Shown one piece after another: positions 7,943 to 14,542 of a stretch of DNA of 35,729 bases (position 1 is its first letter; the number at the start of each line of letters is the position of its first letter). The position numbers and the translations under genes were made by a program. Below the pieces are notes generated by a model. It was given only the letters and a program-made list of their open reading frames with translations, did not search any database and was not told the DNA's origin. Source of the stretch: JAJYVT01 sp036796435 (GTDB lineage: Bacteria > Actinomycetota > Acidimicrobiia > Acidimicrobiales > RAAP-2); contig DAIRCY010000017.1 of assembly GCA_036796435.1 (NCBI GenBank), positions 1 through 35,729 on the forward strand, given 5' to 3'.

Positions 7943-8368
7943 TCAGCTCGCCTTCCTCGTCGCGCTGCGGTTCGCCTTCTCGATCGCAACGACGAGCTCG
8001 CTCTTGTTCATCTGGGACCGGCCCGAGATGTCGAGCCGCTTGGCGATCTCGTACAGGTGGCGCTTGGACGCGTTGGCGTCCACGCCCTCCGCCGAGGGGT
8101 ACCGCCGGTCGGCTCGGGCGCCTCCCTTGGCGGACTGTTCGTCCGACGGCCCCTTCTCGTCTTTCGGCTCCCAATGGTCTCCGACCTTCTCGAACGAGTG
8201 CTTGAGCGCGGCGTACGCGGTCTGGTGGGCGCGCCGGCCCTCCCCGTACTCGTCCACCGCGTTGTCGTGGACCTTGGCGAACGTGCGCTGGGCCTTGGCG
8301 GGCGAACGTCGCAGGGTCGAAGGGAGCTCGGACTTCCTCGGCTTGCCGCCGTTGGTCGTCATGGGCAT
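7943..8368 (-). CDS. ChaB-domain protein with C-terminal Rho-N/SAP-like domain
   Basis: 141 residues. Residues about 10-70 match the ChaB fold (ELPSTLRRSPAKAQRTFAKV, then AHQTAYAALKHSFEKVGDHW). A charged linker leads to a C-terminal helix-extended-loop-helix of the Rho-N/SAP type (HLYEIAKRLDI, then MNKSELVVAIEKANR), which usually binds nucleic acid. ChaB was first named as a cation-transport regulator in E. coli, but its real role is unclear; the DNA/RNA-binding partner domain here suggests a nucleoid or stress role (inference). A longer frame reaches 8494, but AAGGAGG stands six bases before the ATG at 8368 and fixes that start. A second in-frame ATG lies two codons on. Confidence 0.88.
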   Translation of the reverse strand: MPMTTNGGKPRKSELPSTLRRSPAKAQRTFAKVHDNAVDEYGEGRRAHQTAYAALKHSFEKVGDHWEPKDEKGPSDEQSAKGGARADRRYPSAEGVDANASKRHLYEIAKRLDISGRSQMNKSELVVAIEKANRSATRKAS

Positions 8369-8416
8369 TGCGAACCTCCTTGCCTCGTCCAATGCGAATA
8401 CCCGCGTCGTGCCGAC

Positions 8417-8445
8417 GCGCAACGCCGCGCAACGCGGCGTAGCGC
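8417..8445. repeat. Inverted repeat in the divergent ChaB-like/PlsY-like intergenic region
   Basis: The perfect 8-bp stem ACGCCGCG / CGCGGCGT around a CAA loop is extended, after one A-A mismatch, by four more pairs (GCGC/GCGC). It sits upstream of the -10 of the plus-strand gene and upstream of the ChaB-like gene, so it could be an operator for either. Nothing identifies a binding protein. Confidence 0.5.
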
Positions 8446-8488
8446 CGGCGACGATCGCCTCAGCTGCGAGTGCAGCAGGAGACGTGGG

Positions 8489-8494
8489 TACCAT
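8489..8494 (+). promoter_or_regulatory. -10 box, leaderless promoter of the PlsY-like gene
   Basis: TACCAT, six bases (CGGACG) before the ATG at 8501. No ribosome-binding site and no evident -35. Confidence 0.55.
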
Positions 8495-8500
8495 CGGACG

Positions 8501-9166
8501 ATGGGGCGTCTCGGCCGAACCGCTGGGCCCTTGACGATTCTCGTCTCCTTCCTCGCCGGATCGGTTCCCTTCTCACAGCTCGCTGCGCGGCTGGTCGCGG
8601 GCACGGATCTGCGCGCAATCGGAACCGGCACGGTGTCGGGGACCGCGCTCTACGAGATCGCGGGGTTCCGACCCCTCGCCGTGGCGGGGCTCTTCGACGT
8701 CGGCAAGGGCGCCGTCGGACCGCTGCTCGCGCGAAGCGCGATCGACGGACGGCGTCGACGCCACTCGAGGTCTCCGAACCTGCTCAGCGCCGTGGCGGCG
8801 GGAGCAGCCGTCGCGGGACACGACTGGTCGCCCTGGATCGGCCGGGCAGGTGGGCGCGGTCTGTCCCCGGCGCTCGGCGCCACCGTGGTGCTGGCACCAG
8901 AGGGGACGCTCGTGCTCGCCCTCGGCATGCTCGCGGGCCGGCTCGTCCGGCAAAGCGGGCTCGTGACGTTGCTCGCGGCGCTGAGCCTTCCCGCGGTGCT
9001 CGCCTCCAGGCGCGGGGGGTCGGGCCTCGCCCTCGGCGTGTGCATCTGCGGCCCCATGATCGTCAAGCGGGTGCTCGGCAACACCCCGCTACCCGCCGCC
9101 CCTGGCGCGCGGGTCCTCTCCCGGCTGCTGTTCGACCGGGACCCCTCACCGACGCGCGCGCCGTGA
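8501..9166 (+). CDS. PlsY-like glycerol-3-phosphate acyltransferase family membrane protein (divergent)
   Basis: A 221-residue integral membrane protein with the PlsY layout: GSVPFSQLAARL (20-31, cf. GSIPF), GTGTVSGTALYE (41-52, cf. GSGNxGATN), DVGKG (66-70) and GHDWSPWIGRAGGRG (106-120, cf. GHxFPxFxxFxGGKG). PlsY transfers an acyl group from acyl phosphate to glycerol 3-phosphate. Two motifs deviate: the GSGN asparagine is Thr and GGKG is GGRG, so this may be a paralogue with a different acceptor or lower activity rather than the housekeeping enzyme. The ATG at 8501 is set by the leaderless TACCAT-N6-ATG arrangement. The TGA stop overlaps the GTG of the DegV-like gene (GTGA). Confidence 0.82.
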   Translation: MGRLGRTAGPLTILVSFLAGSVPFSQLAARLVAGTDLRAIGTGTVSGTALYEIAGFRPLAVAGLFDVGKGAVGPLLARSAIDGRRRRHSRSPNLLSAVAAGAAVAGHDWSPWIGRAGGRGLSPALGATVVLAPEGTLVLALGMLAGRLVRQSGLVTLLAALSLPAVLASRRGGSGLALGVCICGPMIVKRVLGNTPLPAAPGARVLSRLLFDRDPSPTRAP

Positions 9167-10140
9167 CGAGCCGGACCGGGCACGTGGCGATCGTGACCGA
9201 CAGTGCGGCCTGCCTTCCCCCCGGCATCCTCGACGCGCTCGACGTGCGCGTCGTGCCCATGACGCTCGTCGCCGAGGACCATGTCTGGCCGGACGACGCA
9301 CCCGGCGTCGGTGAGCTCATGGCACGCGAGGGCGCGGGTTCGTTCACCACGGCCGCGCCGAGCCCCGGCGCGTATCTCTACGTGCTCGAGACGCTCGGCG
9401 AGCGACCCGTCGTCATCGTGACGGTCGCCGCCACGATGAGCGCTTCCTTCGAGTCCGCGTCGACGGCTGCCCGCTACGTGGACGGCCGTCGCGTCGAGGT
9501 CGTCGACAGCGGCACCGCGGCGGGCGCGCAGGGACTGGTCGTGATGGCGGCCGCCCGCGCCGCCGCGGACGGCTCACCCTGCCACGAAGTCGTCGCGGCC
9601 GCGCGTGACGTCGCCGAGCGGGTGCGCCTTGTGGCCGTCCTCGGCCGGATGGACGCCCTCGCGCGGAGCGGAAGGGTGCCCGGCATCGCGGCGCTGGCAG
9701 GACGGACCCTCGGGCTGCGCCCGGTCTTCGAGCTCTCCCGCGGCAGGGTCAAGCCCCGCCTTCCGGCGCGCAGCGACGCCGCCGCGGTCGCGCGCCTCGT
9801 GACCGAATGCCGTGACGGGTCAGGATCCGGGCGCCTGCACGTCGCCATCCTCGGCACCGGCTCGCCGGGGATTGCAGAGGCCCTGTGCACCGCCGTGCGA
9901 CGGCTCGCGAAAGAGGTCGAGGTGCACCTCGCGCCGTTCGGCCCCGTCATGATGGCGCACACCGGGGGGGACGTCTCGGGCCTGGCGTGGTGGTGGGAGC
10001 CCGAGGATCACTCCCCGACCCGCGCGGCGCTCCGAGGCGAGGGAGCCGTGGGGGCCGAGGCGGCGATCGTGGTCAGGGTCGAGCCTCCTCCTGATGGACG
10101 CTCCCCGTCGAGCTCTTCTCGTGCCCACCGAGAGGCGTGA
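9163..10140 (+). CDS. DegV family (FakB-like) fatty-acid-binding protein
   Basis: A 325-residue DegV-fold protein. Landmarks are VTDSAACLP near the N-terminus, TAAPSPGAYL, VTVAATMSASFESA, VVDSGTAAGAQG, a LGRMDALARSGRVPG helix-turn, TLGLRPVFELSRGRVKP and the terminal AHTGGDVSGLAWW. DegV/FakB proteins bind a free fatty acid and present it to the kinase FakA, giving acyl phosphate, the donor for PlsY-type enzymes. The GTG start at 9163 overlaps the PlsY-like stop, so the two are translationally coupled. No FakA (Dak-type kinase) is in the window. The last 40 or so codons lie beyond the conserved domain and run 133 bp into the oppositely oriented cytochrome b gene. Confidence 0.9.
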   Translation: MTSRTGHVAIVTDSAACLPPGILDALDVRVVPMTLVAEDHVWPDDAPGVGELMAREGAGSFTTAAPSPGAYLYVLETLGERPVVIVTVAATMSASFESASTAARYVDGRRVEVVDSGTAAGAQGLVVMAAARAAADGSPCHEVVAAARDVAERVRLVAVLGRMDALARSGRVPGIAALAGRTLGLRPVFELSRGRVKPRLPARSDAAAVARLVTECRDGSGSGRLHVAILGTGSPGIAEALCTAVRRLAKEVEVHLAPFGPVMMAHTGGDVSGLAWWWEPEDHSPTRAALRGEGAVGAEAAIVVRVEPPPDGRSPSSSSRAHREA

Positions 10141-10742
10141 TCCCTCGCCCACGAGACGCTCACCCATCCACGCACCATCGAGCGGAGGGCGTCGCGGTGC
10201 GTCAACGCCATGACGACGTGACCGATCGTCACTGCGACGAACACGAAGGCGAGCACCTCGTGGACGAACGTCGCTCCCGTGCGCCAGCCGACCGGGAACA
10301 GGCCGAACCAATTCATCACGATCCCCGTGGCGAGGAAGAGGACGATCGCTGCGCCGACGAACACGGCATTGAGCTTCTGTCCTGGATTGAACTTGTCCAT
10401 CTCCGCGCCGTCCACAGCCCCGAGATGACGCAGCCACTCCAGTTCTGCGCGGGTCCAGCGGTTGAACCGACGGACGTCGCGGCGCATCCGCGCGCCCCAC
10501 GGGCCGAGGAGCGAGACGACGAGGGGCACCGGCAACGCCACTCCCGCCCAGACGTGGATGGCGGCGACGAGGACGTGACGCCCGACCACCCGCTCGACAG
10601 AGGGGAAGTAGAGAGGAAGGGCCGTCAGGACGAGAACCCCGAAGAGGGCGGCGTTCGTCCAGTGCGCCGCTCGCTGGACGCGGTCGAAGCGGAGCAGACG
10701 CCCGGTAACGCCCCCTGCCTCTGCGACGGCCGTCCGCGTCAC
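10008..10742 (-). CDS. Di-haem cytochrome b subunit (formate dehydrogenase gamma / b561-like)
   Basis: A 244-residue membrane protein with about four transmembrane helices and candidate haem-ligand histidines at 27 (QRAAHWTNA), 63 (AIHVWAG), 161 (FVHEVLAF) and 175 (IGHVVMAL). The KFNPGQKLNA motif (117-126) is typical of formate-dehydrogenase gamma-type cytochromes. It would carry electrons between a periplasmic molybdoenzyme and the quinone pool. Its GTG start is one base after the stop of the molybdoenzyme gene, so the two form an operon. The C-terminal 45 residues, after RGWVSVSWA, are soluble and Ser/Ala-rich, and are encoded in the region that overlaps the DegV-like gene on the other strand. 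Confidence 0.88.
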   Translation of the reverse strand: MTRTAVAEAGGVTGRLLRFDRVQRAAHWTNAALFGVLVLTALPLYFPSVERVVGRHVLVAAIHVWAGVALPVPLVVSLLGPWGARMRRDVRRFNRWTRAELEWLRHLGAVDGAEMDKFNPGQKLNAVFVGAAIVLFLATGIVMNWFGLFPVGWRTGATFVHEVLAFVFVAVTIGHVVMALTHRDALRSMVRGWVSVSWARDHASRWAREELDGERPSGGGSTLTTIAASAPTAPSPRSAARVGE

Positions 10743-10743
10743 G

Positions 10744-11475
10744 TCACGTGCCGCGCGGCGGCGTCGTCGACGTCGACCCCGTGAGCCAGCCGTTCACCGG
10801 ATATCCGTTCTCCTCCCAGAATCCCGGCTCGACGGCGTCGACCACGCGGATACCCGAGAGCCACTTCAGTGACTTGTAACCGAACATCGGGGCGACGTAG
10901 AGCCGCACGGGCCCGCCGTGCTCGGTCGTGATCGGACCACCGAGCATGCGGGTCGCCACGATCACGTCCGAGAGGTGAGCCTGCTCGAGGGTGAGGCTCT
11001 CGGTGTCCACGCGGTCGTAGGAGTCGAACGCAAGGGCGACAGCGCCCGGGCGGAGGCCGACGACGTCGAGGATGTGCGACAACCGCACCCCTTCCCAGTG
11101 GACATCGGGGACGCGCCATCCGGTCACGCACTGGAAGGTGCGGACGAGCTCGACGTGGGGCATCGCCTCGAGGTCGTCGAAGGTGAAGGTCATCGGCCGA
11201 TCGACCAGTCCGGAGACGTCGAGCCGGTAGGACCGTCGCGGGATCGCCGGGAAGGTGTTGCTCACGCTGTAGATGTGGAACAGGTCCCCGCCGGGGAGGA
11301 AGCCCCCCAGCCCCGAGCCGAGAGCGCGGCCGAGCCGCCCCTGGACGACCGACCCGAAGGCGATGCCGGCGGCGCCGAGCGCGACCATGCCGAGGAAAAC
11401 CCTCCTGCCGACGGGGACCGTCTTCTCGGAGACCGCCCGCCCGGCTAGGGACGTCGAGCCTTCCGGCGCGACCAC
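10744..11475 (-). CDS. Molybdopterin-dependent oxidoreductase, sulfite oxidase/MsrP fold, Tat-exported
   Basis: A 243-residue enzyme of the sulfite-oxidase superfamily, single-domain like MsrP/YedY. The molybdenum-ligand cysteine is Cys116 in RTFQCVTGWRVPDVHWEG; other signatures are PMTFTFDDLEAMP and HGGPVRLYVAPMFGYKSLKW. An N-terminal GRRVFLGMVALGAAG with Arg24-Arg25 looks like a Tat signal, so it acts outside the membrane. I place the start at GTG 11475 because TACACT stands exactly six bases upstream (leaderless); an in-frame ATG at 11529 would add 18 residues ahead of the signal with no ribosome-binding site. The cytochrome b gene follows after one base and is the likely electron partner. 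The substrate (sulfite, methionine sulfoxide, another S/N-oxide) cannot be read from sequence. Confidence 0.9.
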   Translation of the reverse strand: MVAPEGSTSLAGRAVSEKTVPVGRRVFLGMVALGAAGIAFGSVVQGRLGRALGSGLGGFLPGGDLFHIYSVSNTFPAIPRRSYRLDVSGLVDRPMTFTFDDLEAMPHVELVRTFQCVTGWRVPDVHWEGVRLSHILDVVGLRPGAVALAFDSYDRVDTESLTLEQAHLSDVIVATRMLGGPITTEHGGPVRLYVAPMFGYKSLKWLSGIRVVDAVEPGFWEENGYPVNGWLTGSTSTTPPRGT

Positions 11476-11481
11476 AGCGGC

Positions 11482-11487
11482 AGTGTA
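11482..11487 (-). promoter_or_regulatory. -10 box, leaderless promoter of the molybdoenzyme gene
   Basis: TACACT on the minus strand, followed by six bases and the GTG at 11475. Confidence 0.5.
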
Positions 11488-11582
11488 CGACGGCCGACGT
11501 GCACGGAGGTCGCGGAGGCCGGACGCCAAAGACCACTACCTGGTGCGCTGCCCTGCGCCGGAGACTGTGGCCTCGGGCCAGG

Positions 11583-12386
11583 TCAGGCCCGCACGAACAT
11601 CCCGCCCGAAAGGATCGAGGCGTCCCCGTCGGCGTCGAGGACGCTTGCGATTGACGCTTCGTCGGGGAAGCCCATGGCCGCCAGCTCCCGCCCCGACGCG
11701 CACTGCTCGATGGTCCCCGCGACGTCAGCCGTGCCCGTGAACGCACGCGCCGCGGTCTGCGCCTCGGGCGACAGGATGCAGCCGGCAGCCTCGAGTCCGT
11801 GCGCGAGCGCACCGGCCCCCAGCTGATCCTCGACCGCCGGTCGGAGCGTGCCGTCGGGCCAGCGCTCTCCCGCGGCGATCAGCCAAATCGGGCGCTCGTC
11901 GGTGCCGTGTTCGCGCGACCGGAGCCACGCAACCGTCGCGTCGACATTGCGCAGACACCCGGCGAGCACGGCTGGCGCGTCGGGGGACGGATCGCCCATG
12001 CGGCCGGCCTGGGCCGACAGGACCGAGGCGGCGATCGCGGAGCCGTTCGGTGACGGGAGGAGGAGGCGGGGCGTGTACGGCGCGTCCATGAGCGAGCGCG
12101 GGGAGAGCGACCAGGGTTGCTCCGGGGAGAGCTCAGCGCGGCGAACGGCTAGGGCCGCGTCCAAGGCGCGTGCGGCCTCTGCTGCTCCCTCACCGCCGAG
12201 CGGAAAGGGGATCACCGAGATGCCACGCCCGGTCGCCACGCTGACCGACGTCGTGAAGGACAACACGTCGACGACGACGAGCGCACCCGTGCCGGCGGCG
12301 AGCGTCGCCGCCGCGGTCGGGCCCCAGTCGAACCGGACGCCGTAGCCCTCCTGGACGAGGGATCGGATGAGAGCGGCTTCGACCAC
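11583..12386 (-). CDS. ComB-like 2-phosphosulfolactate phosphatase family protein
   Basis: A 267-residue ComB-family protein. Conserved parts are the N-terminal strand with its acidic residue (ALVVVDVLSFTTSVSVATGR), LLLPSPNGSAIAA, the chain VLAGCLRNVDATVAWLRS and the acidic IAAGERWPDGTLRPAVEDQL. ComB removes phosphate from 2-phosphosulfolactate in coenzyme M synthesis, but many actinobacteria without coenzyme M carry the family and the substrate there is unproven. The start is the GTG at 12386, six bases after CATACT, which suggests its own leaderless transcript. The next gene downstream is a sulfite-oxidase-fold molybdoenzyme, 107 bp away with its own promoter. Confidence 0.85.
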   Translation of the reverse strand: MVEAALIRSLVQEGYGVRFDWGPTAAATLAAGTGALVVVDVLSFTTSVSVATGRGISVIPFPLGGEGAAEAARALDAALAVRRAELSPEQPWSLSPRSLMDAPYTPRLLLPSPNGSAIAASVLSAQAGRMGDPSPDAPAVLAGCLRNVDATVAWLRSREHGTDERPIWLIAAGERWPDGTLRPAVEDQLGAGALAHGLEAAGCILSPEAQTAARAFTGTADVAGTIEQCASGRELAAMGFPDEASIASVLDADGDASILSGGMFVRA

Positions 12387-12392
12387 CCCGGC

Positions 12393-12398
12393 AGTATG
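12393..12398 (-). promoter_or_regulatory. Candidate -10 box of the ComB-like gene
   Basis: CATACT (one mismatch to TANNNT at the first base), six bases before the GTG at 12386. Same geometry as the other leaderless promoters in this window. Confidence 0.4.
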
Positions 12399-12432
12399 GC
12401 CGATGGCCGCCGGAGCCCACGCCCGAGGCGGT

Positions 12433-12467
12433 CCGGCGTGCCCCGCTCTACGTGCTCGGCACGCCGG
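12433..12467 (-). terminator. Inverted repeat spanning the stop codon of the LprG-like gene
   Basis: CCGGCGTGCC (12433-12442) pairs perfectly with GGCACGCCGG (12458-12467) around a 15-base loop that holds the TAG stop. A ten-pair GC stem at the gene end fits a terminator, and it separates this gene from the ComB-like promoter just downstream. Confidence 0.55.
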
Positions 12468-13404
12468 TCACCGCGGCGAGCGGCAGTGCCCCTCCACCGA
12501 GTGTTCCCTTCACACTTTGGTATGTGACGGTCTGTGTCGGGGAGGGTGGCGGCACGACGGTCGCAGAGCCGAAATGCGACAACGTCAGGTCGATCGTCAG
12601 TGTCAGCGGGTGGCCCGTCTGGCTCGCCGTGACACGGAGATGCGCGGCCTGGAGCCGGCCGAGCGGGTCCACGTACACCGTCGCGCTCAGCTGCGCCGAC
12701 GTCGGGAGGTTCTTCGATGTCGAGAACAATGGGCGGAGCGACGCAGGAAGCGCCGCTGCATGCGCCGCGATGTCCGCAATGCTGAGCTCGATCTTGTACC
12801 CTTCGTCCGGCGTGCCGCCGATCGTGGTCGTGCCGAGCGGCGTGATCACCGCTCCGAGCTTCACCAGCTCCGACATCAACTTCTGCGGATCGAGTGTGGC
12901 GGAGCTCTCGGACTTTTCGCCGTTGGGGACCGCCGGGGCGGGCATACGGACCCAGCTCTTGCCGGGGTATGCGGAGCCGAGCGACTTCCCGCCGTTCATG
13001 TAGATGGCGTTGCCCGCCTCGACCAACGAGATCGTCTGACCGAGGGTGCTCATGTGAAGGCTGGCGGTCTTGGCAGGGAAGTCGACGGCTCCCGCTCCTG
13101 TCATCGCGATGGACATGCCGTCGAATGACACCTTGGCGTTGATCGTCACGTCCGCGCTGACAGCGGCGTCGGTCGCGACCAGCGCGCTCTCCAAATGGGC
13201 CCGCGGCGTGGAAGTGGGAACGGAGGTGGCGTTGCTCAGGACGAAGACGAGGACGCCCGCGACGACGAGGACGACGACCATGGCGGACAAGAGGCTGATC
13301 GGCCATTGCCGCCCCGGGCCCGGTTGCGGAGCGTCCGAGTCGGGCGCGTGAGACTTGCATACCGTGTGCGTTGTCGAAGGCTCGACGGGCTCCTCCGGGG
13401 TCAT
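12448..13404 (-). CDS. Membrane-anchored LppX/LprG-like protein
   Basis: 318 residues: a charged cytoplasmic N-terminus, one hydrophobic segment at about 36-57 (SLLSAMVVVLVVAGVLVFVL), then an extracytoplasmic domain. That domain starts HLESALVATDAAVSADVTIN and alternates short beta strands (GMSIAMTGAGAVDFPAKTAS, GNAIYMNGGK, ATVYVDPLGRLQAAHLRVTA), as in the LppX/LprAFG half-barrel lipoproteins that carry lipids in mycobacteria. No lipobox cysteine follows the hydrophobic segment, so it is an uncleaved anchor rather than a lipoprotein. The C-terminus is Thr/Pro/Gly-rich. The ATG overlaps the OmdA-like stop (ATGA). The family call is by fold pattern only. Confidence 0.72.
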   Translation of the reverse strand: MTPEEPVEPSTTHTVCKSHAPDSDAPQPGPGRQWPISLLSAMVVVLVVAGVLVFVLSNATSVPTSTPRAHLESALVATDAAVSADVTINAKVSFDGMSIAMTGAGAVDFPAKTASLHMSTLGQTISLVEAGNAIYMNGGKSLGSAYPGKSWVRMPAPAVPNGEKSESSATLDPQKLMSELVKLGAVITPLGTTTIGGTPDEGYKIELSIADIAAHAAALPASLRPLFSTSKNLPTSAQLSATVYVDPLGRLQAAHLRVTASQTGHPLTLTIDLTLSHFGSATVVPPPSPTQTVTYQSVKGTLGGGALPLAAVTGVPST

Positions 13405-13715
13405 CTTGCGCTCACGCGGCCATCGCGCCGGCCGCGCTCACTGCCGTTGCGCACACGGTGCCGGCATCCCGGCCAGCAGCAGGGTCTGCGCATCCCCTCC
13501 TCCAACTCCTCCTGGGTGCGGCGCACGCGGCGCTCACGGGTGGCGGGCTGTTTTGCGTCTTCGACCCAGCAAATGAACTCGTTGCGGGCGAGAGGGGTGA
13601 TGTCCCTCCACGCCCCGAGCGCCTCCGGATTCGCGAGCAGGGCAGCCCGGAGATCGGTAGGGAGCTCGTGGACGACGCCGCCCGGCACCTCTCGCGGGCT
13701 CGCCGGTCTGCGCAC
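13401..13715 (-). CDS. OmdA/YdeI-like (bacteriocin-protection) domain protein
   Basis: A small protein whose core (ELPTDLRAALLANPEALGAW, then CWVEDAKQPATRERRVRRTQ, then EELEEG) matches the C-terminal domain of YdeI/OmdA-type proteins. The role of that domain is poorly known. The open frame extends to an ATG at 13781, but that ATG shares its bases with the ATG of the divergent kinase gene, leaving no promoter space. A GTG at 13715, seven bases after TACGCT, gives a 104-residue protein that keeps the whole domain; GTG 13688 is a further option. The C-terminus is Arg-rich. Its stop overlaps the next gene's ATG (ATGA), so the two are coupled. Confidence 0.7.
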   Translation of the reverse strand: MRRPASPREVPGGVVHELPTDLRAALLANPEALGAWRDITPLARNEFICWVEDAKQPATRERRVRRTQEELEEGMRRPCCWPGCRHRVRNGSERGRRDGRVSAR

Positions 13716-13722
13716 GGGCCAA

Positions 13723-13728
13723 AGCGTA
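13723..13728 (-). promoter_or_regulatory. -10 box, leaderless promoter of the OmdA-like gene
   Basis: TACGCT on the minus strand, seven bases before GTG 13715. It would drive the OmdA-like/LprG-like pair. Confidence 0.45.
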
Positions 13729-13779
13729 GATCGGGCAAACCCACGACCAGGGCCGGGTTGGGCGGAGGAGAATGCCGGC

Positions 13780-14517
13780 ATGCACGAGGTCGAAGTCGTC
13801 GTCGCCCATCACGAGCGGGCCACCCTGCGGGTCGGAGAGGTGTTCCTCAAGATCGAGGCGGACCAGACGCGGACCGACCGCGAAGTCGAGGCGATGAGGC
13901 TGGCCCCGATCCGCACTCCGCAGGTCCTGTGGAGGGAGCCACCCGTGCTCGCGCTCGCTGCTCTCCCCGGGACGGCATTGGGCCGCCTCGGCGAGCCGTC
14001 GAGCGCGTCGGCGGCGGCGTGGGCCGCAGCCGGCGGCGCGGCCCGGAAGCTGCACGACGCTGCGCTGCCGCCATGGCCGGGCCCCCACCTCGACGAGTTG
14101 TCATCGAGCCTCGAGAGCGAGTGCGAGTGGATACTCACCAGCGGCTTTCTTCCCGCCGACTTGGTCGCGCGCAACCGCGAGATTGCCGAGGGTGCGCTCA
14201 GGCGGTGGGCACCGGTGTTCACCCACGGCGACCTGCAGGTCGCCCACGTATTCGTCGATGGCGACGGCATCACGGGCGTCGTTGACTGGTCCGAGGCGTG
14301 CCAGGGCGACGCGCTGTACGACCTCGCGAGCTTGACGCTCGGACACAGAGAGCACCTCGGCGACGTCGTCGCGGGCTACGGAAGGGACGTCGACCTCGAG
14401 GTGGTTCGCGCGTGGTGGTCGTTTCGAAGCTTGCGAGGCATCCGATGGCTGGTCGAGCACGGCTTCGACCCGGCCTCGCCGGGATGCGAGGTCGACGTCC
14501 TCAGATCCCAGATGTGA
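13780..14517 (+). CDS. Aminoglycoside phosphotransferase (APH)-fold kinase-like protein
   Basis: 245 residues of the APH/choline-kinase fold. Lys24 (VFLKIEAD) would contact ATP, the catalytic loop is FTHGDLQVAHVFV with Asp151, and the metal-binding Asp169 is in GVVDWSEACQGDALYDLA. The asparagine usual in HGDxxxxN is His156 here, so metal coordination may differ. Glycine-loop features at the N-terminus are weak and the protein is short for the family. The substrate is unknown; calling it a resistance gene would not be justified. The ATG at 13780 has GGAGGAG nine bases upstream. It is divergent from the OmdA-like gene and convergent with the VOC gene. Confidence 0.85.
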   Translation: MHEVEVVVAHHERATLRVGEVFLKIEADQTRTDREVEAMRLAPIRTPQVLWREPPVLALAALPGTALGRLGEPSSASAAAWAAAGGAARKLHDAALPPWPGPHLDELSSSLESECEWILTSGFLPADLVARNREIAEGALRRWAPVFTHGDLQVAHVFVDGDGITGVVDWSEACQGDALYDLASLTLGHREHLGDVVAGYGRDVDLEVVRAWWSFRSLRGIRWLVEHGFDPASPGCEVDVLRSQM

Positions 14518-14519
14518 CG

Positions 14520-14538
14520 GAGCAGCGCGCCGCGGCTC
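14520..14538. terminator. Small hairpin between convergent kinase and VOC genes
   Basis: GAGC-A-GCG / CGC-G-GCTC: seven pairs with one A-G mismatch and a CGC loop. It lies within the 25 bases between the two stop codons. Confidence 0.35.
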
Positions 14539-14542
14539 AGCC

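Noticed and set aside
4949..9166. A single open frame of about 1,400 codons on the plus strand
   Set aside because: It runs antisense to four minus-strand genes and has composition typical of GC-rich shadow frames. Only its last 222 codons (8501-9166) are a real gene.
13715..13781. Upstream ATG start for the OmdA-like gene
   Set aside because: Its ATG occupies the same GCATGC as the divergent kinase ATG, leaving no room for promoters; the domain begins well downstream.
13780..14517. Antibiotic-resistance gene call for the APH-like protein
   Set aside because: The fold is shared with many metabolic kinases, a key residue is changed and the context gives no support.
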